DNA of 64,000 bases from positions 2,829,524-2,893,523 of the forward strand of contig NZ_AP027042.1 in NCBI RefSeq assembly GCF_027924605.1, in the 5' to 3' direction. Shown here piece after piece: positions 26,418 through 37,204 of this stretch. Source of the DNA: Dyella sp. GSA-30. GTDB taxonomy: Bacteria > Pseudomonadota > Gammaproteobacteria > Xanthomonadales > Rhodanobacteraceae. A model generated the notes under the pieces. The model was given only the letters and a program-made list of their open reading frames with translations, was not told the origin of the DNA and did not search any database. The position numbers and the translations under genes were made by a program. Position 1 is the first letter of the stretch. Every line of letters starts with the position of its first letter.

Positions 26418-28874
26418 TCAGAAGGTATAGCGCACCCGCCCATACCAATACGCCCCATTCGTGCCGATCGGCGAGATCACGTCATACGGAAAATTGCCAC
26501 CGTAATTGATATCGCTGTTGGAGCGGGTAGGGTACTGGTTGGTGATGTTGTAGCCACCGAGGGCCAGGCTCAGTTGCCTGGTGACGTGGTACTCCGCTTC
26601 CGCATCGAGCTGCCAGCGTGCGGCGTAGCGCTGCTCGGGTTCGAAGCCGCCGCCGAAATCGAACACGCGTACGGTTGAGCCCTGGCGTGTTAAGCGGGTG
26701 AGCAGGCTCCAGCGCGCATTGTCCCATTTCGCGGTAAACGATCCGCGCTGTTTGGGTGCGGCGTCGGTCAAGGTGTTGCGCTCTTCGTCGCCGAACAACA
26801 CATTGCCAGCACCAGTCGCCGCGAGCTGTTCGGGCGTGGCGCGAACGTGCAGGATGTCGGTGTTGTTGTGGCTATAGGCGGCCGTCAACAGCAATTGTCC
26901 TCCGGCCCACGGTATGTGGTAGTTGCCCACCAGTTCGGCGCCGCGTGTGCGTGTGTCCACCGCGTTGGTGAAAAACGCCACGCTCTGCACGCCGGGCACG
27001 CCGAAGTGCTGCAGGATATAATCTTCCAGGCCCGGGCTGTCGATGGTCTCGGAGAGCGTTACCCGGTTGTCGATATGGATCTGGTAGACGTCCAGGGTGA
27101 AATCAAACTGGCTGCCGATCTGGCCGGTCAGACCCAGGCTGATATTGCGTGACTTCTCCGGCTTCAGTGACGTGGCGCCCAAGCCGCGCGCCAGCGGGTT
27201 ATTGACCGAAAGGATGCGGCCGGTGACGAGTTTGCCGTCGGCACCGTAACCGCTGGTGGTCGATTCGAAGCCGATCTGGCTCAGCGACGGTGCGCGGAAG
27301 TTGTTCGACACCGCGCCACGCAACGCAAAGCCGGGTACGAATTCCCAACGTCCGCTGAGCTTGCCACTCCAGTTGCCGCCGAAATCGCTGTAGTGCTCAT
27401 AACGCGTGGCTGCATCGACAAAGACATGGTCGGTGATGTCGCTGGACGCTTCGGCATACAGCGCTTTGACCTGACGTGTCAGATGTGCCGCGTCCTGCGG
27501 TTGCAAGCCACCGCCTGCCTGTGCGCCCGCGGGGGCGTCGACGATGGGTCCGACGGCATACGAAGCAGGATCGCCTGGTTTGGTCTGGAAACTTTCGTGG
27601 CGAAACTCGCCGCCCAGTGCCAGGGTAAGAAACCGGCTGCCGATGCTGAAATCGCGGTTGGTGTCCAGGTTGGCGCTCGTCTGGTCGAAACGATAGGACG
27701 CAATGTGAAACGACGTGGGGCTATCCGCGCCCAGCGAGGCATTCAGCGAATCGCGCAGGTCGTAGTCGAACGCGTTACTGCCCCAGTTCAAGCTGCCATC
27801 GTAGTTCCAGTCGCCCCATCGTCCACGCACGCCGCCTGCCACCTGCGCATCGCGGTTGTGACCCAACGATTGGGGCAGATAGCCGTCCGGATAAATTGAG
27901 GGGACATTGGCGCTGCTGTCGGGATAGCGAAAGTAGTTGTCGCCGATCGTGTGCCGTTGGGTATAGGTGCCGAAACCATACAACTTGGTCGTGTCGGTCA
28001 ACGGCAGTTCACTGTTGAACCAGCCGTTGTAGCTTTCGCTTTCCGGATCGCCAGCGATGTAGTTGCGGCGACCCTGCAGCGCCAGATTGGCGGGCGTGGG
28101 GTCGGCGATGAAATCGGGTACGGTATCGAAGCCGGCGCGATTGGTGGCGTTGTGATGGCTGACCTCAATGCCGCCGTCGAAAAAGCCGGTGCCAGCCAGT
28201 CGGGTGCCGAACTTCGCGCTCGCGAACGTACTTTGCCCATCGGTGATATCACGGTTTGTCGGGCTGAAGTGCGTGTGATTGGCACCGTAGTTGGCTACCA
28301 CTTCGCCGCCTTCGTGCGCATCGTCAAGGATGATATTGACCACGCCGGCGATGGCATCGGAGCCGTATTGCGCGCCGGCGCCATCGCTCAGCACTTCGAT
28401 ACGCTTGATCGCGCTGATCGGGATCGCGTTGAAATCCACAGGCGTGGTGCCGCGTCCGATCTTGGTGTCGGTATTGACCAGTGCCGAGGTATGGAAGCGC
28501 TTGCCGTTGACCAGCACCAGGACCTGGTCCGGCGAGAGTCCGCGCAGCTGCGCCGCGCGGACATGATCGGAGCCGCCGGAGTTAGATTGGCGGGGGAAAT
28601 TGAACGACGGCAGCAGCGTTGCCAGTGCCTGACCCAGCTCGCCGTTGACGGCGCCGGCGGCACGCAGATCCTGCTGCGTCAGCACGTCGATCGGCACGGG
28701 TGATTCCAGCGCGGTGCGACCGCTGGCACGCACGCCTGTGACGACGACCTGTTCGAGCGTTTTTGCCTGTTGGTCGTCGGCGGCTTGCTGCGCATGCAGG
28801 GGCGCCACGGCGAGGCCCAGGCCAAGGGCGATATACAGTCGGCTATGCCGGAAGCGCAGAGTAGAAAGCAACAT
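26418..28874 (-). CDS. TonB-dependent outer-membrane receptor
   Basis: 818 residues from the start at 28874, chosen because AAGGA lies 7 nt upstream on this strand and it begins directly with a signal peptide (ending near HAQ). A TonB-box-like TLEQVVVTG precedes the plug domain (about 50-165: RGLSPDQVLVLVNGKRFH, IKRIEVLSDGAGAQYGSDAIAGVVNIIL). A 22-strand barrel ends in WYGRVRYTF, the usual terminal Phe. There is no N-terminal STN signalling extension, so it is not the obvious partner of the FecR protein at 76. It stands alone. Substrate unknown; similar receptors in xanthomonads import siderophores or plant-derived compounds. Confidence 0.85.
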   Translation of the reverse strand: MLLSTLRFRHSRLYIALGLGLAVAPLHAQQAADDQQAKTLEQVVVTGVRASGRTALESPVPIDVLTQQDLRAAGAVNGELGQALATLLPSFNFPRQSNSGGSDHVRAAQLRGLSPDQVLVLVNGKRFHTSALVNTDTKIGRGTTPVDFNAIPISAIKRIEVLSDGAGAQYGSDAIAGVVNIILDDAHEGGEVVANYGANHTHFSPTNRDITDGQSTFASAKFGTRLAGTGFFDGGIEVSHHNATNRAGFDTVPDFIADPTPANLALQGRRNYIAGDPESESYNGWFNSELPLTDTTKLYGFGTYTQRHTIGDNYFRYPDSSANVPSIYPDGYLPQSLGHNRDAQVAGGVRGRWGDWNYDGSLNWGSNAFDYDLRDSLNASLGADSPTSFHIASYRFDQTSANLDTNRDFSIGSRFLTLALGGEFRHESFQTKPGDPASYAVGPIVDAPAGAQAGGGLQPQDAAHLTRQVKALYAEASSDITDHVFVDAATRYEHYSDFGGNWSGKLSGRWEFVPGFALRGAVSNNFRAPSLSQIGFESTTSGYGADGKLVTGRILSVNNPLARGLGATSLKPEKSRNISLGLTGQIGSQFDFTLDVYQIHIDNRVTLSETIDSPGLEDYILQHFGVPGVQSVAFFTNAVDTRTRGAELVGNYHIPWAGGQLLLTAAYSHNNTDILHVRATPEQLAATGAGNVLFGDEERNTLTDAAPKQRGSFTAKWDNARWSLLTRLTRQGSTVRVFDFGGGFEPEQRYAARWQLDAEAEYHVTRQLSLALGGYNITNQYPTRSNSDINYGGNFPYDVISPIGTNGAYWYGRVRYTF

Positions 28875-29176
28875 CGATGGTCCTTGAACAAACGGGTGCC
28901 TTCGCCCGAGATCGCGGGCGAGGTTGGTAAGAGAGGCGCCAAGGCGCCGCGAGCGGGCAACGCCTAGCGGCGGTAACATCGCCGCATCGCGGTTAGCGCA
29001 TGCGGCATGGTGCTGGCGGGGACAAGGCAAATCACGGTGTAGCGGGTTCCCAGGAAAAGCTAAAGCGTGCGTTGGCAGTGGGCACGGGCCTGACGGGCAG
29101 GTGAGGTATTTGTTGCATTGCGGTGAAGGCTTGTCAATACTTCTTGCGATTTCAATCTATACGTCTGGATGTCCAA
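28875..29176. other. Divergent intergenic region
   Basis: About 300 bp between the receptor (minus) and a lipoprotein gene (plus). It contains a GC-rich hairpin near 28908-28925 (CGCCCG, AGATCG, CGGGCG) in the receptor leader. I saw no convincing riboswitch or Fur-type palindrome. Confidence 0.35.
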
Positions 29177-29638
29177 ATGCATTTCGATAAAACCGCGCGT
29201 CATATGCTTATGACGTTTGCTTTGCTTCTCCCATTGGCCGCTTGCGCCGTACAGTCGACGACGCCGGGCTCGACGCTACATGGCGACACCGCCCATCCGG
29301 CGCAGGCACAAGGCTGGGTCGATACACGTCTCTACTTTGGACTTGGGTTGGCCGACGATACGAAAAGCGGCGTTAGCGAGCAGGACTGGCGTGCGTTTCT
29401 CGATCGCGAGGTGACATCGCGCTTTCCGGATGGCTTGAGCGTGATCGATGTCTACGGCCAATGGCAGGGCAAGCAACAGACCTCGCCCGAGCGGCTGCGC
29501 TCCAAAATGCTGGTGATCGACTATCCCGACACCGCCGAGAATCGCGCCAAGGTCGAAGCTATCCGTGCCGCTTGGAAGCACAAGACCGGCGATCAATCGG
29601 TGCTGCGTGTTACCCAACCGGCCGATGTTTCGTTCTAA
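29177..29638 (+). CDS. DUF3574 lipoprotein
   Basis: 153 residues from ATG 29177 (ATG 29204 also possible). A lipoprotein signal ends in LAAC (Cys 23). The mature domain contains TRLYFGLGLAD, VSEQDWRAFLDREVTSRFPDGLSVIDVYGQW, the recognisable core of DUF3574. Its function is unknown. The gene ends 32 nt before a permease gene in the same direction, suggesting a two-gene operon. Confidence 0.78.
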   Translation: MHFDKTARHMLMTFALLLPLAACAVQSTTPGSTLHGDTAHPAQAQGWVDTRLYFGLGLADDTKSGVSEQDWRAFLDREVTSRFPDGLSVIDVYGQWQGKQQTSPERLRSKMLVIDYPDTAENRAKVEAIRAAWKHKTGDQSVLRVTQPADVSF

Positions 29639-29670
29639 AGTCCTTCTCTAGCGCATCCGCAGGAATTACC

Positions 29671-31266
29671 GTGCAAACTGCTTCCCGTCGCTGGCTCGCG
29701 TCAGGCGATCTCAATGGCTTCCTCGGGCTTGTGGTCGACAACTTGTCGATCATGGCCTTCCTCTCGATGGCGCTGATCCATATCTTCGGGTTTCCTGCGG
29801 ATATCGTCTTCCTGCGCATGTTTCCCGGCACGGCGCTGGGTGTACTGCTCGGCAATATCGCCTATACGGTCATGGCCCGGCGATTGGCTCGTCGCACGGG
29901 CAGGGAGGATGTCACTGCCATGCCGCTTGGCCTGGACGCTCCCACCAGCATCGGCATGGCACTGCTGGTGCTGGGACCGGCCTTCCTGAGTTTCAAACAG
30001 AGCGGTATGGACCCGCATGCCGCAGCCGTTGCGACCTGGCAATTGGGTATGGCGTCATTGGTCGTGATGGGCGTGTTGAAGACGGTGCTGTCGTTCTTCG
30101 GCGCGATGGTGCAGCGGCATGTGCCGCGCGCCGGGCTGCTCGGGTCGATTGCCGGCATCGCGCTGGTGCTGATGGGTTTTCTGCCGCTGGTGGAGATTCT
30201 GAAAGTACCGGTGGTCGGCTTTGCCGGGCTCGGTATCGTGTTGTATGCGCTGGTGGCACGAGGACGTCTGCCGTTTGGCCTTCCGGGTGTGTTGGTGGCT
30301 TTTGTTGTTGCCGCCTTGCTCTATTTCCTGCTTGGTCCTTTGGGGTTGCTGGGGAATGGCTACCACGTGCCGCCTGCATGGGAGTGGCGCTTCGCCTTGC
30401 CGCTGCCCACGCTCGAATGGACGCATGGCCTGGCATACACGCTGCCGTATCTGCCGCTGATTCTTCCGTTCGGCCTGTTGATGGTTGTCGGCGGTATCAA
30501 TGTGACCGAAAGCGCGCGCGCCGCCGGCGACGACTACTCCACGCGCGACATCCTGCTGGTCGAGGCGCTGGCCACTTTGGTGGCCGGTTTCTGCGGCGGC
30601 GTCGCGCAGACAACGCCGTACATCGGACAGCCTTCGTACAAAGCCATGGGGGCGCGTAGCGGCTATACCTTGCTGACCGGTCTGGTGATCGGCTTGGGCG
30701 GTATTTTTGGCTATGTGTCGAACATCGTCGAGCTGGTGCCCCTGTCGGTACTCGCGCCGATTCTTGTCTTTGTTGCCATTGGCATTACCGTGCAGGCCTT
30801 CGAGGCCACGCCGATGCGCTACGCCGCTGCCGTGGTCTTCAGTTTCTTTCCGGCAATCGCGCGCATGGTGACGATCAAGCTCAGCGATCCCACGTATGTG
30901 GCGCCGGATCATTTTGTTGCGTTATTCAACGACAACACACGTGGCATCTCCGAGTTGGCGGTGATCGCCGTGTTAGGCAACGGCTTCATCATCACCTCGA
31001 TGATCTGGGCAAGTTTTGTCGTGGCGCTTATTGATGGACGCGTTGCACGTGCCGCGGGCATCGTGCTGCTTGGCGCGGTGCTGACAGTATTCGGCCTGAT
31101 TCATTCGGTCGATCTGGCCGGCGGAGTTTATTTACCCTGGCAGTTGAGCGCCGGTGCGCAGTCGATGGTGTGGCAGTTCGTCGGGGCCTACGTTGCATTG
31201 GCAGCTGTGTTGTTCCTGTTGTCGCTGCAACGGGACAAGCCATCTGGAGTGGGCCACACCTCTTAG
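29671..31266 (+). CDS. Xanthine/uracil permease-like membrane transporter (NCS2/AzgA-like)
   Basis: 531 residues from GTG 29671 with AGGAATT just upstream. About 12-14 hydrophobic spans. The segment GVAQTTPYIGQPSYKAMGAR resembles the AzgA/NCS2 half-helix region (TTxYIES and a Gly-Arg-Thr-Gly-like run), and DVTAMPLGLDAPTSIG matches the first conserved region. It probably moves a nucleobase-like compound with protons, but sequence alone does not settle the substrate. The preceding DUF3574 lipoprotein may be a partner. Confidence 0.62.
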   Translation: MQTASRRWLASGDLNGFLGLVVDNLSIMAFLSMALIHIFGFPADIVFLRMFPGTALGVLLGNIAYTVMARRLARRTGREDVTAMPLGLDAPTSIGMALLVLGPAFLSFKQSGMDPHAAAVATWQLGMASLVVMGVLKTVLSFFGAMVQRHVPRAGLLGSIAGIALVLMGFLPLVEILKVPVVGFAGLGIVLYALVARGRLPFGLPGVLVAFVVAALLYFLLGPLGLLGNGYHVPPAWEWRFALPLPTLEWTHGLAYTLPYLPLILPFGLLMVVGGINVTESARAAGDDYSTRDILLVEALATLVAGFCGGVAQTTPYIGQPSYKAMGARSGYTLLTGLVIGLGGIFGYVSNIVELVPLSVLAPILVFVAIGITVQAFEATPMRYAAAVVFSFFPAIARMVTIKLSDPTYVAPDHFVALFNDNTRGISELAVIAVLGNGFIITSMIWASFVVALIDGRVARAAGIVLLGAVLTVFGLIHSVDLAGGVYLPWQLSAGAQSMVWQFVGAYVALAAVLFLLSLQRDKPSGVGHTS

Positions 31267-31689
31267 ATGCTTATGCAATCTTTGTAGGAGCGACTTCAGT
31301 CGCGACAAGCCGTGACGCAACCGGGTGTCGCGGCTGAAGCCGCTCCTACAAAAACTCAGGCGGGTTTTCAGCGGATGGGTGTTGATCGCATCGCCTATGA
31401 TCGCCTTGGTGTGCAAGATGGGCTGTTTCTTTCGGCCGATGCGCCAGCCAAGCAGGAGGCGATTTCTTGCGCCAAGCCTTCGTCGGGCTTTCGATGTGTG
31501 CACAGTCCGGGGCAGCAATGCGCTTTCCAACTGGCCTGTGCTCTGTCGTCGTAACTTTGTGCGTGAGCGGTGACGCGAAGGCGATTGATAGGCCTTAAGT
31601 TAGAGTCGCCCGTTCTGGCCTTTTTCCGGCAAATGCCGGTGCTAGCATCGCCGCAAGGCATCGTTATCGATGGCTAGCAGGGGAGACCA
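31267..31689. other. Intergenic region with a REP-like pair
   Basis: 423 bp without a convincing gene. The first part is the repeat pair at 31281-31353. The rest contains short open frames with no recognisable protein features. Confidence 0.4.
31281..31353. repeat. REP-like inverted pair (family B)
   Basis: TTTGTAGGAGCGACTTCAGT at 31281-31300 continues to 31306. Its near-complement, with GGCTGAAGCC instead of GACTGAAGTC, lies at 31325-31353. The same family is at 34321-34393, with half copies near 51870 and 52071. Such TAGGAGCG palindromes are abundant in pseudomonads and xanthomonads. Confidence 0.85.
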
Positions 31690-32892
31690 ATGCGAAGCGC
31701 AGCGTATGCTGGTGTACCGGCAATTGTCGTCGGTCGCGGACCGACCGCGCTTGGTATTTTGCGCTGCTTGCGCATGGCGGGCATCGACAGTTACGTAGCC
31801 TGTCCTAAAGGCGACCATGTAACTGCATCGCGATGGTATCGACCGACGCCGGGCGTTCCCTGGGATGGCGCTCTGGGGAGTGCTGGTCATGAGGCTCTCG
31901 ATCGCATGCCGCTGGATAAGGCTGTACTTATCGCTGGTGCGGATGATGCTGCGCTCTGGATGAGCGAACTACCCGACGCATTGCTGGGATCAAAATTTGC
32001 CGTGAGCACTGCATCGTCGGCGACGCAGGCGCTGTTGCAGGACAAGTCAAAGTTCGCGCAGTTCTTATCCGGCACCAGCATGCCGCACCCGAGAACGTTT
32101 TATCTCGAAAGCGTGGATGACGTAACGGCGGTGCCTTTTGATGAGCTCGATCGGGTATTTCTCAAGCCGATCAATTCGCAACAGTTCAGCGATGTGATGG
32201 GCGCAAAGGGCGTCTGGGTCGCGAGCCGTACCGAGCTGCTCACCCGTTGGCAATCCCTGCATGCGAGGGGGTTCAAGCTGATGGCGCAGGAGTATGTCCC
32301 CGGCACGGCAGCGGATCACTATTTCATCGATGGTTTTCGCGACCGCCACGGTGTCCTGACCGGTTTGTTCGCGCGAAGGCGCTACCGTATTTCGCCGCCT
32401 GATTTCGGCAACAGTTCGTATTGCGAAAGCATCCCCTTGATCGATGTCGAGGTGCCCTTGCGACACCTCGAAGCATTGTTGGCGGCGTTGGATTATCGTG
32501 GGATATTCAGCGCGGAGTTCAAGCGCGACGCTCGCGATGGCGCGTTTCGTATCCTGGAGATCAACTCGCGCGCCTGGACCTATGTGGAGTTTGCCGCGCG
32601 CTGCGGTGTCAACGTCTGCGAGATGGCCTGGCAAGATGCACTCGAACATGAAGTGCGGTCGGCTTCGCTCCAGTATGTCGTGGGCGCCGGTTGTGTTGAT
32701 TTCTACAGGGACTTCGGAACCTTATGGGCACAGCGCCGAGCGATGCCACTCAATTGGTGGGCTGTCGTTCGTCAGTGGACGCATGCCCACTACCACTCAT
32801 TCCGCCTGGATGATCCGAGTCCGGCGTTTCGTTTTGCGGTGGGCGTGGTCAAGCGACATGCCAAAGATGCCCTGGTAGCCAGGAGCCGGTAA
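31690..32892 (+). CDS. ATP-grasp domain protein, possible amino-acid or peptide ligase
   Basis: 400 residues. The N-terminus (VPAIVVGRGPTALGILRCL) is a pre-ATP-grasp nucleotide-like fold, the middle binds ATP (VFLKPINSQQFSDVMGAKGVWVAS, LMAQEYVPG), and the end of the grasp contains FSAEFKRDARDGAFRILEINSRAW, with the metal-binding Glu-x-Asn of the superfamily. This layout resembles D-aspartate ligase-type enzymes and pyruvate-carboxylase-like ATP-grasp proteins. AGGGGAG precedes the start. It is a single gene with no biosynthetic neighbours, so substrate and product remain open. Confidence 0.72.
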   Translation: MRSAAYAGVPAIVVGRGPTALGILRCLRMAGIDSYVACPKGDHVTASRWYRPTPGVPWDGALGSAGHEALDRMPLDKAVLIAGADDAALWMSELPDALLGSKFAVSTASSATQALLQDKSKFAQFLSGTSMPHPRTFYLESVDDVTAVPFDELDRVFLKPINSQQFSDVMGAKGVWVASRTELLTRWQSLHARGFKLMAQEYVPGTAADHYFIDGFRDRHGVLTGLFARRRYRISPPDFGNSSYCESIPLIDVEVPLRHLEALLAALDYRGIFSAEFKRDARDGAFRILEINSRAWTYVEFAARCGVNVCEMAWQDALEHEVRSASLQYVVGAGCVDFYRDFGTLWAQRRAMPLNWWAVVRQWTHAHYHSFRLDDPSPAFRFAVGVVKRHAKDALVARSR

Positions 32893-32988
32893 GAGGCGGG
32901 GAGCCGCCACCCAGTTTTTCGTTGTACCTTGTGTCCTTGAACAGCCGGCTGGTCGAGTCGCTTGTTCGTGCGCCACGAGGACAGCACG

Positions 32989-33273
32989 GTGGGACCCAAG
33001 AAAAAAAAGAGCCCTCAAGAAAACACCAAGGTGGCCTCCGCGGAATTGCGCGTGGACGGTCTCACGTTGACCGCGCACGAAGCTGCGGTGCTCCGATTCC
33101 TTTATATGGGATACGTTGGCTTGCTCAAGAGCGACAAGGAAGCCTTGTCGGGGCTGGAGGCCAAGGGGCTTGCCCAGTACCTCATGGGAGGGTGGCTTTT
33201 GACGTCGCTGGGGAAGTCCTGTGCTCAGGAGCTTGGGCCTGGTTCGAAAGCGGCTCCGGAAGACCATGTGTGA
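32989..33273 (+). CDS. Small hypothetical protein
   Basis: 94 residues from GTG 32989 (an in-frame TTG at 32962 would extend it). Very basic start (GPKKKKSPQE), then a compact region LTAHEAAVLRFLYMGYVGLLKSDKEALSGLEAKGLAQYL that looks like a small winged-helix or helical domain. No family recognised. It ends about 450 bp before the tRNA-Val gene, beside its repeats. Could be spurious, but the residue pattern looks protein-like. Confidence 0.45.
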   Translation: MGPKKKKSPQENTKVASAELRVDGLTLTAHEAAVLRFLYMGYVGLLKSDKEALSGLEAKGLAQYLMGGWLLTSLGKSCAQELGPGSKAAPEDHV

Positions 33274-33274
33274 A

Positions 33275-33768
33275 GCGCCCGCTTCCGTGTTACGCGTCCC
33301 TGAAACGACGAAACCGGCCATATAGGCCGGTTTCTGAATCGGTGGTGGGCGGTACAAGGATCGAAGGTGTGACACCTGCCGTGTGAAGCGCCCGCTGCTA
33401 CACGCACGCTCCGCTTTTGCGTCGGCCTGAAACGACGAAACCGGCCATTTAGGCCGGTTTCTGAATCGGTGGTGGGCGGTACAAGGATCGAAGGTGTGAC
33501 ACCTGCCGTGTGAAGCGCCCGCTGCTACACGCACGCTCCGCTTTTCCGTTGCCTTGAAGCGACGAAACCGGCCGCAAAGGGCCGGTTTCTGAATCGGTGG
33601 TGGGCGGTACAAGGATCGAAGGTGTGACACCTGCCGTGTGAAGCGCCCGCTGCTACACGCACGCTCCGCTTTTCCGTTGCCTTGAAACGACGAAACCGGC
33701 CGCAAAGGGCCGGTTTCTGAATCGGTGGTGGGCGGTACAAGGATCGAACTTGTGACACCTGCCGTGTG
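33275..33768 (-). repeat. Tandem array of tRNA-Val 3'-half plus terminator units
   Basis: Units begin at 33275, 33388, 33515 and 33643 (spacing 113, 127 and 128 bp); the last runs into the real tRNA gene. Read in the tRNA direction, each downstream unit holds the tRNA sequence from the anticodon loop to CCA, then a terminator-like stem (AAACCGGCC, loop, GGCCGGTTT) and a spacer of about 45 bp. The three copies share a T-arm change (ACACC instead of ACAAG) that breaks the T-stem, so they derive from one variant. The layout resembles the repeats behind E. coli tyrT. Confidence 0.85.
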
Positions 33769-33800
33769 AAGGCAGTGCTCTACCGCTGAGCTAACCGCCC
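33726..33800 (-). tRNA. tRNA-Val (CAC)
   Basis: 75-nt gene with encoded CCA. The acceptor stem GGGCGGT pairs with ACCGCCC; D-arm GCTC/GAGC; the anticodon stem CTGCC/GGCAG encloses TTCACAC, giving anticodon CAC, which reads GUG; T-arm ACAAG, TTCGATC, CTTGT. All stems are intact, unlike the partial copies downstream. Confidence 0.95.
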
Positions 33801-33814
33801 GCCGAGAACGCGCC

Positions 33815-33842
33815 ATTATAGGGACTTCGGGACCGGCGTCAA
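33815..33842 (-). promoter_or_regulatory. Sigma-70 promoter of tRNA-Val
   Basis: On the minus strand, TTGACG (33842-33837), a 16-nt spacer and TATAAT (33820-33815), then a GC-rich discriminator typical of stringently controlled stable-RNA promoters. The tRNA 5' end is 14 nt downstream of the -10. Confidence 0.85.
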
Positions 33843-33937
33843 TGCCTGCCGGGGCAGGTTTCCGGGCCGAAAGCTGCCGGGAAGGGGCGTATGGCTTGAT
33901 AGAATGCCCCGTTTCCCTTTCTGCATCCGGCCCGCTT

Positions 33938-34282
33938 ATGGACTTCCTTCAGCACGAACTCAACCACATTATCGAGGCGCTGAATCGCTTCCATCTGACG
34001 CCGTGGAAGGCGGTGGGCTATGCCGGCTCGATCATGTTTACCAGCCGCTGGTTCGTCCAGCTCTATTACACCCGCAAGCTGAAGCGGGTGGTGATGCCGC
34101 TGGCGTTCTGGTGGTTGTCGGTGTGCGGCAGCGTGTTGTTGCTGGCCTACTTCATTATCGGCAAGAACGATTCGGTGGGTATTCTTTCCAACTTTTTCCC
34201 GACCTTTGTCTCCGTCTACAACCTCTGGGTGCATCTGCGCGAAGTGAAGCGGCGCAAGGCGTTGGTGGAGAGTGAGGTTTAG
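33938..34282 (+). CDS. LAB_N-domain membrane protein (lipid-A biosynthesis N-terminal family)
   Basis: 114 residues from ATG 33938 (upstream in-frame starts would overlap the tRNA promoter). Three hydrophobic spans with SIMFTSRWFVQLYYTRK and SNFFPTFVSVYNLWVHLRE, the hallmark of the small LAB_N family, named for a domain found in front of some lipid-A enzymes. Stand-alone copies are thought to be inner-membrane proteins tied to lipid A or undecaprenyl chemistry; the actual role is unproven. Confidence 0.82.
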   Translation: MDFLQHELNHIIEALNRFHLTPWKAVGYAGSIMFTSRWFVQLYYTRKLKRVVMPLAFWWLSVCGSVLLLAYFIIGKNDSVGILSNFFPTFVSVYNLWVHLREVKRRKALVESEV

Positions 34283-34320
34283 AGAGGCGGCAACCGTTGC
34301 ACGGTGTTGTTATGGGGGAC

Positions 34321-34393
34321 GGTCGCGACTGAAGTCGCTCCTACAAGATAGCTGTGCCGGCCTAATTTTGTAGGAGCGACTTCAGTCGCGACC
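34321..34393. repeat. REP-like inverted pair (family B)
   Basis: Arms at 34321-34347 and 34367-34393 are complements (GGTCGCGACTGAAGTCGCTC and its reverse), oriented opposite to the pair at 31281. It lies between two convergent genes and could serve as a bidirectional transcription stop. Confidence 0.88.
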
Positions 34394-34401
34394 GCTCTCA
34401 A

Positions 34402-37086
<2,685 letters not shown>

Positions 37087-37135
37087 GTGTAACTGGACTC
37101 GCTAAGGGGTTCGATGGTGAAAGGAGCCAAGAGCG

Positions 37136-37180
37136 CCCCCTCACCCAACCCTCTCCCCCGGCGGAGCCAGGGGAGAGGGC
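37136..37180. repeat. Single family A repeat between the two metH genes
   Basis: One arm of the same element as at 1085 (CCCTCACCCAACCCTCTCCC and on), inside the 118-bp gap separating the two methionine synthase genes. Self-pairing of CCCTCTCCCCC with GGGGAGAGGG gives a hairpin that could alter the ratio of the two subunits. Confidence 0.85.
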
Positions 37181-37204
37181 TCGTTTTCGTCACGCAGCCG
37201 CTCA

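Noticed and set aside
28875-29176. Cobalamin or TPP riboswitch before the TonB-dependent receptor
   Set aside because: The conserved boxes of these riboswitches could not be found on the minus strand; only simple GC-rich hairpins are present.
33275-33725. Three additional tRNA genes
   Set aside because: Only the 3' half is present in each and the T-stem is broken; no acceptor 5' strand or D-arm.
33275-33800. CRISPR array or integration site with attL/attR
   Set aside because: Units of 113-128 bp have no short repeat plus unique spacer pattern, and no integrase or mobile gene lies between them.
32797-33816. 339-codon minus-strand frame across the tRNA-Val repeats
   Set aside because: Runs through the tRNA gene and its repeats; the repeated peptide only reflects DNA repeats whose period (127-128) is not a multiple of three.
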